NCBI GenBank assembly: GCA_036269135.1
Contig: DATASQ010000053.1
Coordinates: forward strand, 62,001 to 126,000
Direction: 5' to 3'
Length of the DNA: 64,000 nt
Source: Palsa-343 sp036269135
GTDB lineage: Bacteria > Acidobacteriota > Terriglobia > Terriglobales > Acidobacteriaceae
Of the stretch, positions 25,527-32,519 are shown piece by piece. Positions within the stretch are counted from its first letter, which is position 1, and each line of letters starts with the position of its first letter. The position numbers and the translations under genes are program-made. Below the pieces are notes generated by a model. That model had not been told where the DNA came from. It searched no databases and saw only the letters and a program-made list of their open reading frames with translations.

Positions 25527-26459
25527 ATGGCAGCGGACTTGCTGGAAACGGTGCGGTCGAGGTATGCGGCGGTCGCGGAGAGTGAACTCTCCAGCGAACA
25601 TGCCGGGGTGAGGGCGGTGGCTGTGGCGTTCGGATACAGCGCCGATGAGCTGAGGTCGATTCCGGCCGAAGCCAATATGGGGCTTTCCTGTGGCAATCCC
25701 ACCGCGATTGCTTCCCTTCGAGCAGGTGAAGTTGTCGTCGACCTTGGCTCCGGTGGCGGCCTGGACGTTTTCCTCGCGTCTAAACTGATCGGCCGCAATG
25801 GGAAGGCCATCGGCATCGACATGACGCCGGAGATGATTGAGCGCGCTCGCGCAAATGCGCAGGCCGGCGGGTATGAGAATGTCGAGTTTCACCTCGCGAC
25901 AATCGATCACCTCCCGCTGCCGGACGCCTCCGTCGATTGCGTCATCAGCAATTGCGCGATCAACCTCGCGCCCGACAAGCCGGCGGTCTTTCGTGAGATT
26001 GCTCGGATTCTAAAGCCCGGGGGACGCCTCGCCGTCAGTGACATTGCGCTCAAGCGCGATCTGCCGCCCGCCATCGCGGAGAGCCTGGCCGCATACGTCG
26101 GTTGCATCGCGGGCGCGATCAGGATCGACGGCTATCGTCAGGGTCTGCTCGCTGCCGGCTTCGAGCATGTGGAAATTATCGACAGCGGAGCGGATCTGAA
26201 TGCCTACGCAAAGGTCGAGAATCAATCCGGCTGCTGCTCGCCCTCGATGGGAGCTGGCAATGGTCTGAACGTGCTGGCGGAATCCTGCTGTTCCTCCGAA
26301 TCGGCCGCGCCTGCCGCCCTCCACCAGGATCTGAAGAACCTGCTGTCTCAATATGACGTGAACGCCACCGCGGCAAGCGTCAAGGTGTATGCCGTCAAGC
26401 CATATGCCAGCCAAACGGCCTGTTGCGCGCCGAGTTGCTGTCCCCCGACGGTGCAGTAA
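25527..26459 (+). CDS. arsM: Arsenite S-adenosylmethionine methyltransferase
   Basis: A 310-residue enzyme that methylates As(III) using SAM. VVDLGSGGGLDVFLAS is the SAM-binding motif; the three conserved As-binding Cys are C55 (MGLSCGNP), C143 (SNCAINL) and C193 (YVGCIAG). The C-terminal part has Cys pairs at 236/237, 254/255, 299/300 and 304/305, which may bind arsenic or metals. It is divergent from arsR with a shared operator, so arsenite induced. arsC follows 35 bp later. With ACR3 truncated, methylation may be the main local detoxification route. Confidence 0.95.
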   Translation: MAADLLETVRSRYAAVAESELSSEHAGVRAVAVAFGYSADELRSIPAEANMGLSCGNPTAIASLRAGEVVVDLGSGGGLDVFLASKLIGRNGKAIGIDMTPEMIERARANAQAGGYENVEFHLATIDHLPLPDASVDCVISNCAINLAPDKPAVFREIARILKPGGRLAVSDIALKRDLPPAIAESLAAYVGCIAGAIRIDGYRQGLLAAGFEHVEIIDSGADLNAYAKVENQSGCCSPSMGAGNGLNVLAESCCSSESAAPAALHQDLKNLLSQYDVNATAASVKVYAVKPYASQTACCAPSCCPPTVQ

Positions 26460-26494
26460 TTGTTTTGCGCGGGACTCTGAAAGGATTGTGAAGA

Positions 26495-26986
26495 ATGTCG
26501 GCACGTTACAACGTTCTGTTCCTCTGCACGGGTAACTCGGCGCGCTCGATCATGGCTGAGGCCATCCTCAGGCATAAGGGTAGACCCACTTTCGCCGCAT
26601 TCAGTGCTGGAAGCCATCCAACGGGATATGTGAATCCTCACGCCATTCGACAACTGCAGGAGGCGCACCTGGACGCCGAAGGCTTATACAGTAAATCGTG
26701 GGACGAATTTTCGAAGGCCGATGCCCCTCCTCTAAATTTTGTTTTTACGGTCTGCGATAAGGCTGCTGCCGAGGTGTGTCCCTATTGGCCCGGACAGCCG
26801 ATGACTGCTCACTGGGGAATACCTGATCCCGTTGCTGTTCAGGGAGCACCGGACGAGATTGATCGGGCATTCAAGCAGGCCTTCGCAACTCTCGATCGGA
26901 GGATTGGCCTCTTCCTGTGCCTGCCCATAGCGACGCTCGACCAGTTCGCGCTGCGGAAGGAACTGGACGAAATCGGACACAAGTAG
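26495..26986 (+). CDS. arsC: Arsenate reductase, low-molecular-weight phosphatase type
   Basis: A 163-residue enzyme of the thioredoxin-linked ArsC/Wzb-like fold. The P-loop LCTGNSARS gives C11 and R17 (CX5R), with further Cys C87 (FTVCDK) and C95 (EVCPYWPG) for the disulfide cascade and the DP motif in WGIPDPVA. It reduces arsenate to arsenite, the substrate of ArsM next to it. The length is somewhat above the ~140 typical. It is probably cotranscribed with arsM. Confidence 0.92.
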   Translation: MSARYNVLFLCTGNSARSIMAEAILRHKGRPTFAAFSAGSHPTGYVNPHAIRQLQEAHLDAEGLYSKSWDEFSKADAPPLNFVFTVCDKAAAEVCPYWPGQPMTAHWGIPDPVAVQGAPDEIDRAFKQAFATLDRRIGLFLCLPIATLDQFALRKELDEIGHK

Positions 26987-27351
26987 AACCTCGGCTCCCA
27001 GCAGAGCCCACTGAATGCAGACATGAAAAAGCTGCGGGACGCCATTAAGGACGGGGCCTGCACGGTGAGTGAGTGGAAGCCCTTGTGCGGCCTCCCCTCC
27101 CTTAGACTCCAACACGAAGGAGCATGCTGGGTTCTGCCGTCGATTAGCGGCCGACGGATCGTCCGGGTGGATCAACGCCCGGATCGCCTGAGTAGAGCAA
27201 CGAGCACACCCTCGTCGCAAGCCGCCAGCAATTCGGCTTGCCGCAATCAGGGACTCGCCATGCCGCAGGACGCATCCAGACACAAGCTCACCGCGTGGAA
27301 TCGGGAATTCGCGGGAACGACGAGAATCGGTTCAACCGAATCAGCAGTAAA
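26987..27351. other. 365-bp gene-free stretch between arsC and tRNA-Pro
   Basis: Open frames here lack ribosome binding sites and protein-like composition. The stretch lies on the 3' side of tRNA-Pro, a common integration position, but no integrase and no second copy of the tRNA 3' end was seen. Confidence 0.5.
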
Positions 27352-27428
<77 letters not shown>

Positions 27429-27667
27429 ACTGCGTTCCTCCAGTCTACTGTAGTCACTCCGGTCGGGCAAACCCCTTGTTGCCTGCAGATCACGCGCCTC
27501 TGCCCCGCCGGCAATGCCCGGTACTGGTGTAATGACACCGACGCGGCATTGTCCCCGCCCAAGGTAATCGCTTCAATGGTGACCATTGCAGTATGTCCGT
27601 GGCACGGTCCGGGGGATTAAACGAAATTGGCCGTGCTGCATCCACCACACACCATAAGGAGAGAACA

Positions 27668-27838
27668 ATGGATCGCATCGCACAGCTGTTCACGGCCCTT
27701 ATGCAGGAAGAGTCCGGTCAGGACCTGATTGAATATGCGTTAATTGCTGCCTTGATTGCTCTTGGAGCTATTGTTGCTATGGGCTCTCTCAGCAACTCTA
27801 TCTCGAGCGAGTTCAATGCCATCGGCAGCAGCCTGTAG
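27668..27838 (+). CDS. Flp/Fap-type pilin
   Basis: A 56-residue prepilin: short leader MDRIAQLFTALMQEESG, then QDLIEYALIAALIALGAIVAMG with the Flp signature Glu-Tyr, and a small polar tail. Flp pilins are assembled by Tad systems. AAGGAGAGAAC precedes ATG 27668. No tad genes are in the window, so the assembly genes must be elsewhere. A terminator follows at 27881. Confidence 0.88.
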   Translation: MDRIAQLFTALMQEESGQDLIEYALIAALIALGAIVAMGSLSNSISSEFNAIGSSL

Positions 27839-27880
27839 CCCCGCGACAAATCTTCCCCAGTTGTCGGCGTAGAGTATGGA

Positions 27881-27912
27881 CAAGGGCCGGACCCGTTCCG
27901 GCCCCTTGTTTT
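27881..27912 (+). terminator. Rho-independent terminator after the flp gene
   Basis: CAAGGGCCGGA and TCCGGCCCCTTG pair with one bulged C, followed by TTTT. It ends just before the mmuM start. Confidence 0.8.
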
Positions 27913-27919
27913 GGTCTCG

Positions 27920-28876
27920 ATGACTCGCCCCGACTCCATCGACTTCTCTGCCATTCGTGTGCTCGACGGCGGCCTCGCCACGGAACTGGAGCGGCGTGGC
28001 TGCGATATTACCGGGCCTCTCTGGTCCGCGCATGTGCTCGACCGTTCTCCCGCGGCTCTCACCGCCGTGCACCTGGATTTTCTGCGGGCCGGAGCGGACT
28101 GCATCGCCACGGCAAGCTATCAGATCTCGGCCATGGGGTACCGCGCCCTCGGCCTGTCCCCTCGGGACGCCGGGGCCGCTGCCGCTCGCGCGCTGGTTCA
28201 GTCGGTGAAGATCGCAGAGGAGGCACGCGCGCAATATGCGAGCGAGACTCCCCGTCGCGTCTGGATTGCCGCATCTCTGGGGCCCTATGGCGCGGCTCTC
28301 CACAATGGAGCCGAGTACCACGGCCGCTACGCCATCGATGACGAGGCACTCGTGGCCTTCCATACGGAACGCCTGGGCGTACTCGCCGAGACCGGCGCCG
28401 GCCTCGTTGCTTTCGAAACGATTCCCTCGCTGGCCGAAGCCCGGGCGATCGTTCGCGCGCTGGCGCCATTCCCGCAACTGACTGCGTGGATTTCCTTCAC
28501 CTGTCGCGATGCCATCCACGTTGCCCATGGCGAACCGCTGCAGACCTGTGCGGAAATGCTGGCGGATGTGCCCCGGATTGCCGCGATCGGGATCAACTGC
28601 ACCGCGCCGCATCTCATCCTGCCGCTTCTCGCCGCGGCGCAGAGCGGTTCTCAGGGACGGAAGCCGGTGATCGTCTATCCCAATTCCGGAGAGGTCTGGG
28701 ACGCCGCGACCCATTGCTGGCACGGCGACGACAACACGCTGCGCTTTGGGAGCATGGCCCGATCCTGGTTTGCCGCAGGAGCGCAGGCGGTTGGGGGGTG
28801 CTGCCGCACGCGTCCGGCCCACATTGCGGCTGTGGCGGAGGCGGCCCGCCCGGTCGTTCCTCCAGCCCGGTCGTAG
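27920..28876 (+). CDS. mmuM: Homocysteine S-methyltransferase
   Basis: A 318-residue TIM-barrel enzyme that methylates homocysteine to methionine, with S-methylmethionine or SAM as donor in the MmuM family. Signatures are VLDGGLATELERRGCDI, ATASYQISAMGYRALG and the zinc ligands: GINCTAPH and the C-terminal GGCCRTRPAHI. ATG 27920 follows the terminator, and no clear ribosome binding site is seen. tRNA-Arg begins 14 bp after the stop. Confidence 0.92.
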   Translation: MTRPDSIDFSAIRVLDGGLATELERRGCDITGPLWSAHVLDRSPAALTAVHLDFLRAGADCIATASYQISAMGYRALGLSPRDAGAAAARALVQSVKIAEEARAQYASETPRRVWIAASLGPYGAALHNGAEYHGRYAIDDEALVAFHTERLGVLAETGAGLVAFETIPSLAEARAIVRALAPFPQLTAWISFTCRDAIHVAHGEPLQTCAEMLADVPRIAAIGINCTAPHLILPLLAAAQSGSQGRKPVIVYPNSGEVWDAATHCWHGDDNTLRFGSMARSWFAAGAQAVGGCCRTRPAHIAAVAEAARPVVPPARS

Positions 28877-28890
28877 TATTCTGAAGGAAC

Positions 28891-28967
28891 GCGCCCGTAG
28901 CTCAGCTGGATAGAGCGGATGCCTCCGGAGCATCAGGTCGGGAGTTCGAATCTCTCCGGGCGCACCA
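28891..28967 (+). tRNA. tRNA-Arg (CCG)
   Basis: A 77-nt cloverleaf with acceptor GCGCCCG/CGGGCGC, encoded CCA and anticodon stem-loop GATGC CTCCGGA GCATC, giving CCG. The D-arm GCTCAGCTGGATAGAGC and T-arm GGAGTTCGAATCTCT-type are normal. Confidence 0.95.
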
Positions 28968-29288
28968 GGCCTCCCCGCCCTGTCACGCATCTTCTCTCTT
29001 TCACTGCCATTTCGCAGCCATATTGTCGTCGGTGACGGTCGTATGCCGTAGTTGCGTCTGCAGACGGGCGCCGGTCAGCACAACGCCGACGTCCCTCAGG
29101 AGGCTGCATCTTGGGACCTCGTCCTACCAAAGTACTATCCGTTTCCTCGTGAGTACTATCGGCATCTCCCCGGTCTCTGCTTATACTCGCAGCGAAGAAG
29201 AGATTTTCCTCTCGACGGGTCATCGATGGCCGGCGGCCCGTCTCGTGTCTCCCGGGCAGCGTCCAGGACAATCCCGCCCTTCTTGCTG
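28968..29288. other. 321-bp upstream region of the Dlt-like operon
   Basis: No separate gene. The frame of the following membrane protein stays open to 29052, but the sequence before 29289 is not hydrophobic or protein-like. It contains the direct repeat listed at 29131-29160. Confidence 0.5.
29131..29160. promoter_or_regulatory. Direct repeat AGTACTATC, 21-bp period
   Basis: AGTACTATC occurs at 29131-29139 and 29152-29160, exactly two helical turns apart, each containing the palindrome AGTACT. It lies about 130 bp before the first gene of the operon and could bind an activator or repressor. Confidence 0.45.
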
Positions 29289-30710
29289 ATGAGTGCCTTC
29301 GCCGCACAAACCGAAGCGCCCGCCACACCGCAGAGCCCCTGGGCCGATTTCCGTCTCATCCCGCGCATTGAGACCTGGCCCGCGGCCGTGTCCTTCGTTC
29401 AGACGGCGCCCGGAAAAGTGCTTCTGCTGACCCTTTTCGGCCTTGGGATGCGCTTCTTTCTCCCCGACCTTACTGCGGCCGCCGGCCTCACGTTTTTCTT
29501 TGGCATCATCACGTTTCTTCCGGAATATCGCCGTCTCGTTCTTGCCGTAGCGCCCATCCTTCTGGTTGTCCGAGAGGATTTTCAGGATCCCCTCCGCGTG
29601 GCAGCGACCCTGTTGGTCATCGCCCTCGGCATGGGCCTCTATTTCTGCGTTATGCGCTGGCCGAAATCCCTTTTCGCCCGGCGCCCCATCGTTTCCCTTC
29701 TCTCCGGCTTCTCTCTGCTGATCGTCTTAGCCTGCTACAGCCCATCGCACTCGCACACATCGACGGTTCTCTGGGGAATGGTCGCTGTCCTTGCCACTTA
29801 TGTCTGGTTCATCGCCTACGCCGTGACCGACAAATCCTCCAAACCCGCCCGCGACGCACCGCTGGAGCTCGCCGCGCTCCGCCCGCTCTGGGGCAGTACC
29901 AATACGCCCTTCCCCAAGGGCGCCGCGTATCTTCGCCGCATCGAAGCTAAAACTCCGGAGCAGCTCGCCGTTGTCCAGCTCAAGGGGCTCAAGCTGCTCG
30001 CCTGGGCCGTTCTGCTCGCCCTATTCCAGAACCTCTGGTACCGCTTCTTCCACGGCTACCTCAGCATCCCCCTCCCGGACCAGGCGATCGCCATGAGCGT
30101 CCACGGCACCCCGGTGGCGTGGCATCTCCGCTGGGCCGCGCAGATTCTCGCTTACTTCGAGCTCATTCTCAGCTTCTCCATCTTCGGCCACCGCTTCATC
30201 GCCTGCGCCCGCATGGCCGGCTTCAACGCCCTGCGCAACACCTGCCGCCCGCTCTCTGCCACGACCCTCATCGACTTCTTCAACCGCTTCTACTATTACT
30301 TCAAGGAACTCCTCGTCGACTTCTTCTACTTCCCGGCGTTCCTCCGCTACTTCAAAAAGCACCGCCGCCTGCGCACCGTCTTCGCTACCTGCGTCGCCCT
30401 CATCATCGGCGATTCGTTCTACCACCTCACCCGCGACTGGACTTTCCTCCGCAACGAAGGCCTCTGGAAAGGCATCGCCAGCTACCAGGTCCTCTTCGTC
30501 TATAACACTGTTCTCGCCATTGGCCTCAGCATCTCGCAGCTGCGCAGGCGCAAACCTCGGCCCAAAGGCTTTTTCCGCGGCCGGCTTCTGCCTTCCACCG
30601 GGGTCGCCTTCTTCTATATCCTCGTGATCGTCTTTGGCTCTGAGGCCCGTTCCTTCACACTCGGTCAAACCCTGCACTATTTCGCCAGCCTCTTCTTCAT
30701 CTACTACTAG
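29289..30710 (+). CDS. Polytopic MBOAT-like membrane acyltransferase (DltB-like role proposed)
   Basis: A 473-residue protein with about ten membrane helices. The segment ATTLIDFFNRFYYYFKELL, VDFFYFPAFLRYFKKHRRLR and then LIIGDSFYHLTRDW resembles the core of membrane-bound O-acyltransferases ('FW..W..SL..WL.DYLY.P' plus the catalytic His in a hydrophobic helix). No close family is recalled, so MBOAT membership is an inference. The carrier protein gene starts 9 bp later, as DltB is linked to DltC. It should transfer a carrier-bound acyl or aminoacyl group to an acceptor at or outside the inner membrane. ATG 29289 lacks a good ribosome binding site; ATG 29226 is an alternative. Confidence 0.6.
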   Translation: MSAFAAQTEAPATPQSPWADFRLIPRIETWPAAVSFVQTAPGKVLLLTLFGLGMRFFLPDLTAAAGLTFFFGIITFLPEYRRLVLAVAPILLVVREDFQDPLRVAATLLVIALGMGLYFCVMRWPKSLFARRPIVSLLSGFSLLIVLACYSPSHSHTSTVLWGMVAVLATYVWFIAYAVTDKSSKPARDAPLELAALRPLWGSTNTPFPKGAAYLRRIEAKTPEQLAVVQLKGLKLLAWAVLLALFQNLWYRFFHGYLSIPLPDQAIAMSVHGTPVAWHLRWAAQILAYFELILSFSIFGHRFIACARMAGFNALRNTCRPLSATTLIDFFNRFYYYFKELLVDFFYFPAFLRYFKKHRRLRTVFATCVALIIGDSFYHLTRDWTFLRNEGLWKGIASYQVLFVYNTVLAIGLSISQLRRRKPRPKGFFRGRLLPSTGVAFFYILVIVFGSEARSFTLGQTLHYFASLFFIYY

Positions 30711-30719
30711 GAGCTGCCC

Positions 30720-30971
30720 ATGACGGAAAAAGCTGCCATCCACGATTTTGTACAGGATCTCCTGCTGCGCAACGAAGATCGCGCTCCCCTTGCCGACGGC
30801 GACTCGCTGCTGGTCACTGGACGGCTGCAGTCCGTCGACACCGTCGACATCGTCGTCTTTCTCGAAGAACGGTTTGGCATCGACTTCGCCCAAATCGGTT
30901 TCGACCGCGATCAGCTCGACAGTGTCGATGCCATCTACGCCCTGACCCAAAATGCAACCGCGGTCCGCTGA
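30720..30971 (+). CDS. Free-standing acyl/peptidyl carrier protein
   Basis: An 83-residue four-helix carrier protein. GRLQSVDTVDIVVFLEERFGIDF aligns with 'G.lDSL.lveLv.flEe.fgi.', making S38 the likely 4'-phosphopantetheine attachment site, with Gln-Ser-Val instead of the usual Asp-Ser-Leu. Start follows the membrane gene by 9 bp (AGGAGCTGCCC leader), and the methyltransferase begins 17 bp after its stop, so the three are one operon. It should carry the residue activated by the nearby adenylation enzyme. Confidence 0.85.
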   Translation: MTEKAAIHDFVQDLLLRNEDRAPLADGDSLLVTGRLQSVDTVDIVVFLEERFGIDFAQIGFDRDQLDSVDAIYALTQNATAVR

Positions 30972-30988
30972 CGTTCCCCTTTCGCGTT

Positions 30989-32518
30989 ATGTCCTGCGAC
31001 CAAACGCCGTCTCCGGATCTCCTCGCTGAGCGGATCCTGCTGTCCCACCCCGCCGTGCAGCAGGCCCTTTTCCTTCGCGAGACCGCCGGTGCCCCGATCG
31101 CCCTCGTCGTTCCGCGCGACTCCTGGATCGACGAGGCGCTCGATCGCCATCGTGCTGATGAGGCGGTCCTGCGTCGCTGGCAGAAAACCTATGATCTGAC
31201 CCAGTCGTCGCCTGCCGCCGATGCGGCTCCCGTCGGCTTCAACACCATCAGCTGGGACAGCAGTTACACGCGCCGCCCCATTTCCGCCGAGCAGATGCGC
31301 GAATGGGTGCAAACCACCGTCGCATCGATCCTCGACCTCGCTCCCCGCTCGGTCTGTGAAATCGGCTGCGGCACCGGGATGCTCCTCTTCGGAATTGCCC
31401 CGGAGTGCCACCGCTACGCCGCCGCGGATTTTTCATCCGGCGTCCTCCGCCGGGTGCGCGAGCAGCTGGAAATGCTCCCCTCCCTCTCCCCTCGCGTCGA
31501 GCTCTTCGAGCGTCGCGCCGATCAGCTCGGCGATTTTCCGCAAGACGGCTTCGACACGGTCGTGCTGAATTCCGTCGTCCAATATTTTCCCGGCACTGCC
31601 TACCTGCTGCGCGTCCTCGAAAACGCCGCTCGTCTCGTATCGCCGGGAGGTCATATTTTCGTCGGCGATGTGCGCAGCCTCTCCCTCCTGCCCGCGTTCG
31701 CCGCCTCCGTCGAGCTCTTCCAGGCCGAGGACGCAGCGAGCCTGGACGATATTCGCGATCGCGCCCGCAATCGCATCCGCCGCACGCCGGAACTCGTCCT
31801 TTCACCGACCTTCTTTCTTTCTCTCCCCCGCCGTATCCCCAGGATAGGCCGGGTCGAAATCCGTCTTCGCGCCGGCCGCGCCGACAACGAAATGTCCCGC
31901 TTTCGCTACAACGCGATCCTCCACGTCGGTCCGGAGTGTGAGCCGCCCGTGAATGTTCCCTTTGAGGAATGCCCCGCGGGCGATCGCAGCCTCGCCGCCA
32001 TTCGCGCCCGTTTCCTCGAGGCACGGGAACCGTTCGCCCTGTGCAGGATCCCGAATCTTCGTGTTGAAAGGGACCTGGAGGCCCTCGCCAGGCTGATTTC
32101 GTCCGGACCTGGCGCAACAGCCGGCAACCTGCGCCGCGAGCTGGACGCGCGCCCCGCGTGCGGTCTCCATCCGCAGGAACTGCTCGACCTGGAATCTGCC
32201 GTCCCCGGATCGCAAGTGCTGCTTAGCTGGGCCGCCTCTCGCACCGACGGCAGCTTCGATGCCGTCTTCCTGCCCAATCGGGGCATAGCGAAGGGTGGCG
32301 TCGATATGCCTGCCCCGGAACCAGCGGCGCTCCTGCACCTCGCCAGCACCCCGGGCCAGGCGGCAGTCCGCGCAAAACTGGTGGAAAGCCTCAGCGCCTC
32401 GGTCCACGGGCCGATCGTCCCGGAATGCGAACGTATGCGCATCGAGTTGGTGGACGCGTTGCCTCCGCCTTCCGGGCGAGACGGTCTCGCCGCCTTCATC
32501 GCTCGGCATTCTTTCTGA
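30989..32518 (+). CDS. Free-standing NRPS-type methyltransferase
   Basis: A 509-residue protein. Residues 10-45 (LLAERILLSHPAVQQALFLR) look like the C-terminal subdomain edge of an adenylation domain. Then comes the class I methyltransferase typical of interrupted NRPS adenylation domains: FNTISWDSSYTRRPISAEQM, SAM motif I EIGCGTG (124-130), DTVVLNSVVQYFPGTAYLLR and GGHIFVGDVRSL. A long C-terminal part (about 305-509) follows, as in those megasynthases. Here it is encoded alone, next to a carrier protein, and should methylate the carrier-bound amino acid (N- or other position). Its stop is separated by one base from that of the convergent adenylation gene. Confidence 0.85.
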   Translation: MSCDQTPSPDLLAERILLSHPAVQQALFLRETAGAPIALVVPRDSWIDEALDRHRADEAVLRRWQKTYDLTQSSPAADAAPVGFNTISWDSSYTRRPISAEQMREWVQTTVASILDLAPRSVCEIGCGTGMLLFGIAPECHRYAAADFSSGVLRRVREQLEMLPSLSPRVELFERRADQLGDFPQDGFDTVVLNSVVQYFPGTAYLLRVLENAARLVSPGGHIFVGDVRSLSLLPAFAASVELFQAEDAASLDDIRDRARNRIRRTPELVLSPTFFLSLPRRIPRIGRVEIRLRAGRADNEMSRFRYNAILHVGPECEPPVNVPFEECPAGDRSLAAIRARFLEAREPFALCRIPNLRVERDLEALARLISSGPGATAGNLRRELDARPACGLHPQELLDLESAVPGSQVLLSWAASRTDGSFDAVFLPNRGIAKGGVDMPAPEPAALLHLASTPGQAAVRAKLVESLSASVHGPIVPECERMRIELVDALPPPSGRDGLAAFIARHSF

Positions 32519-32519
32519 G

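Noticed and set aside
27839..27919. Riboswitch before the homocysteine methyltransferase gene
   Set aside because: The only structure there is a simple terminator hairpin belonging to the flp gene; no SAM or SAH riboswitch core is visible.
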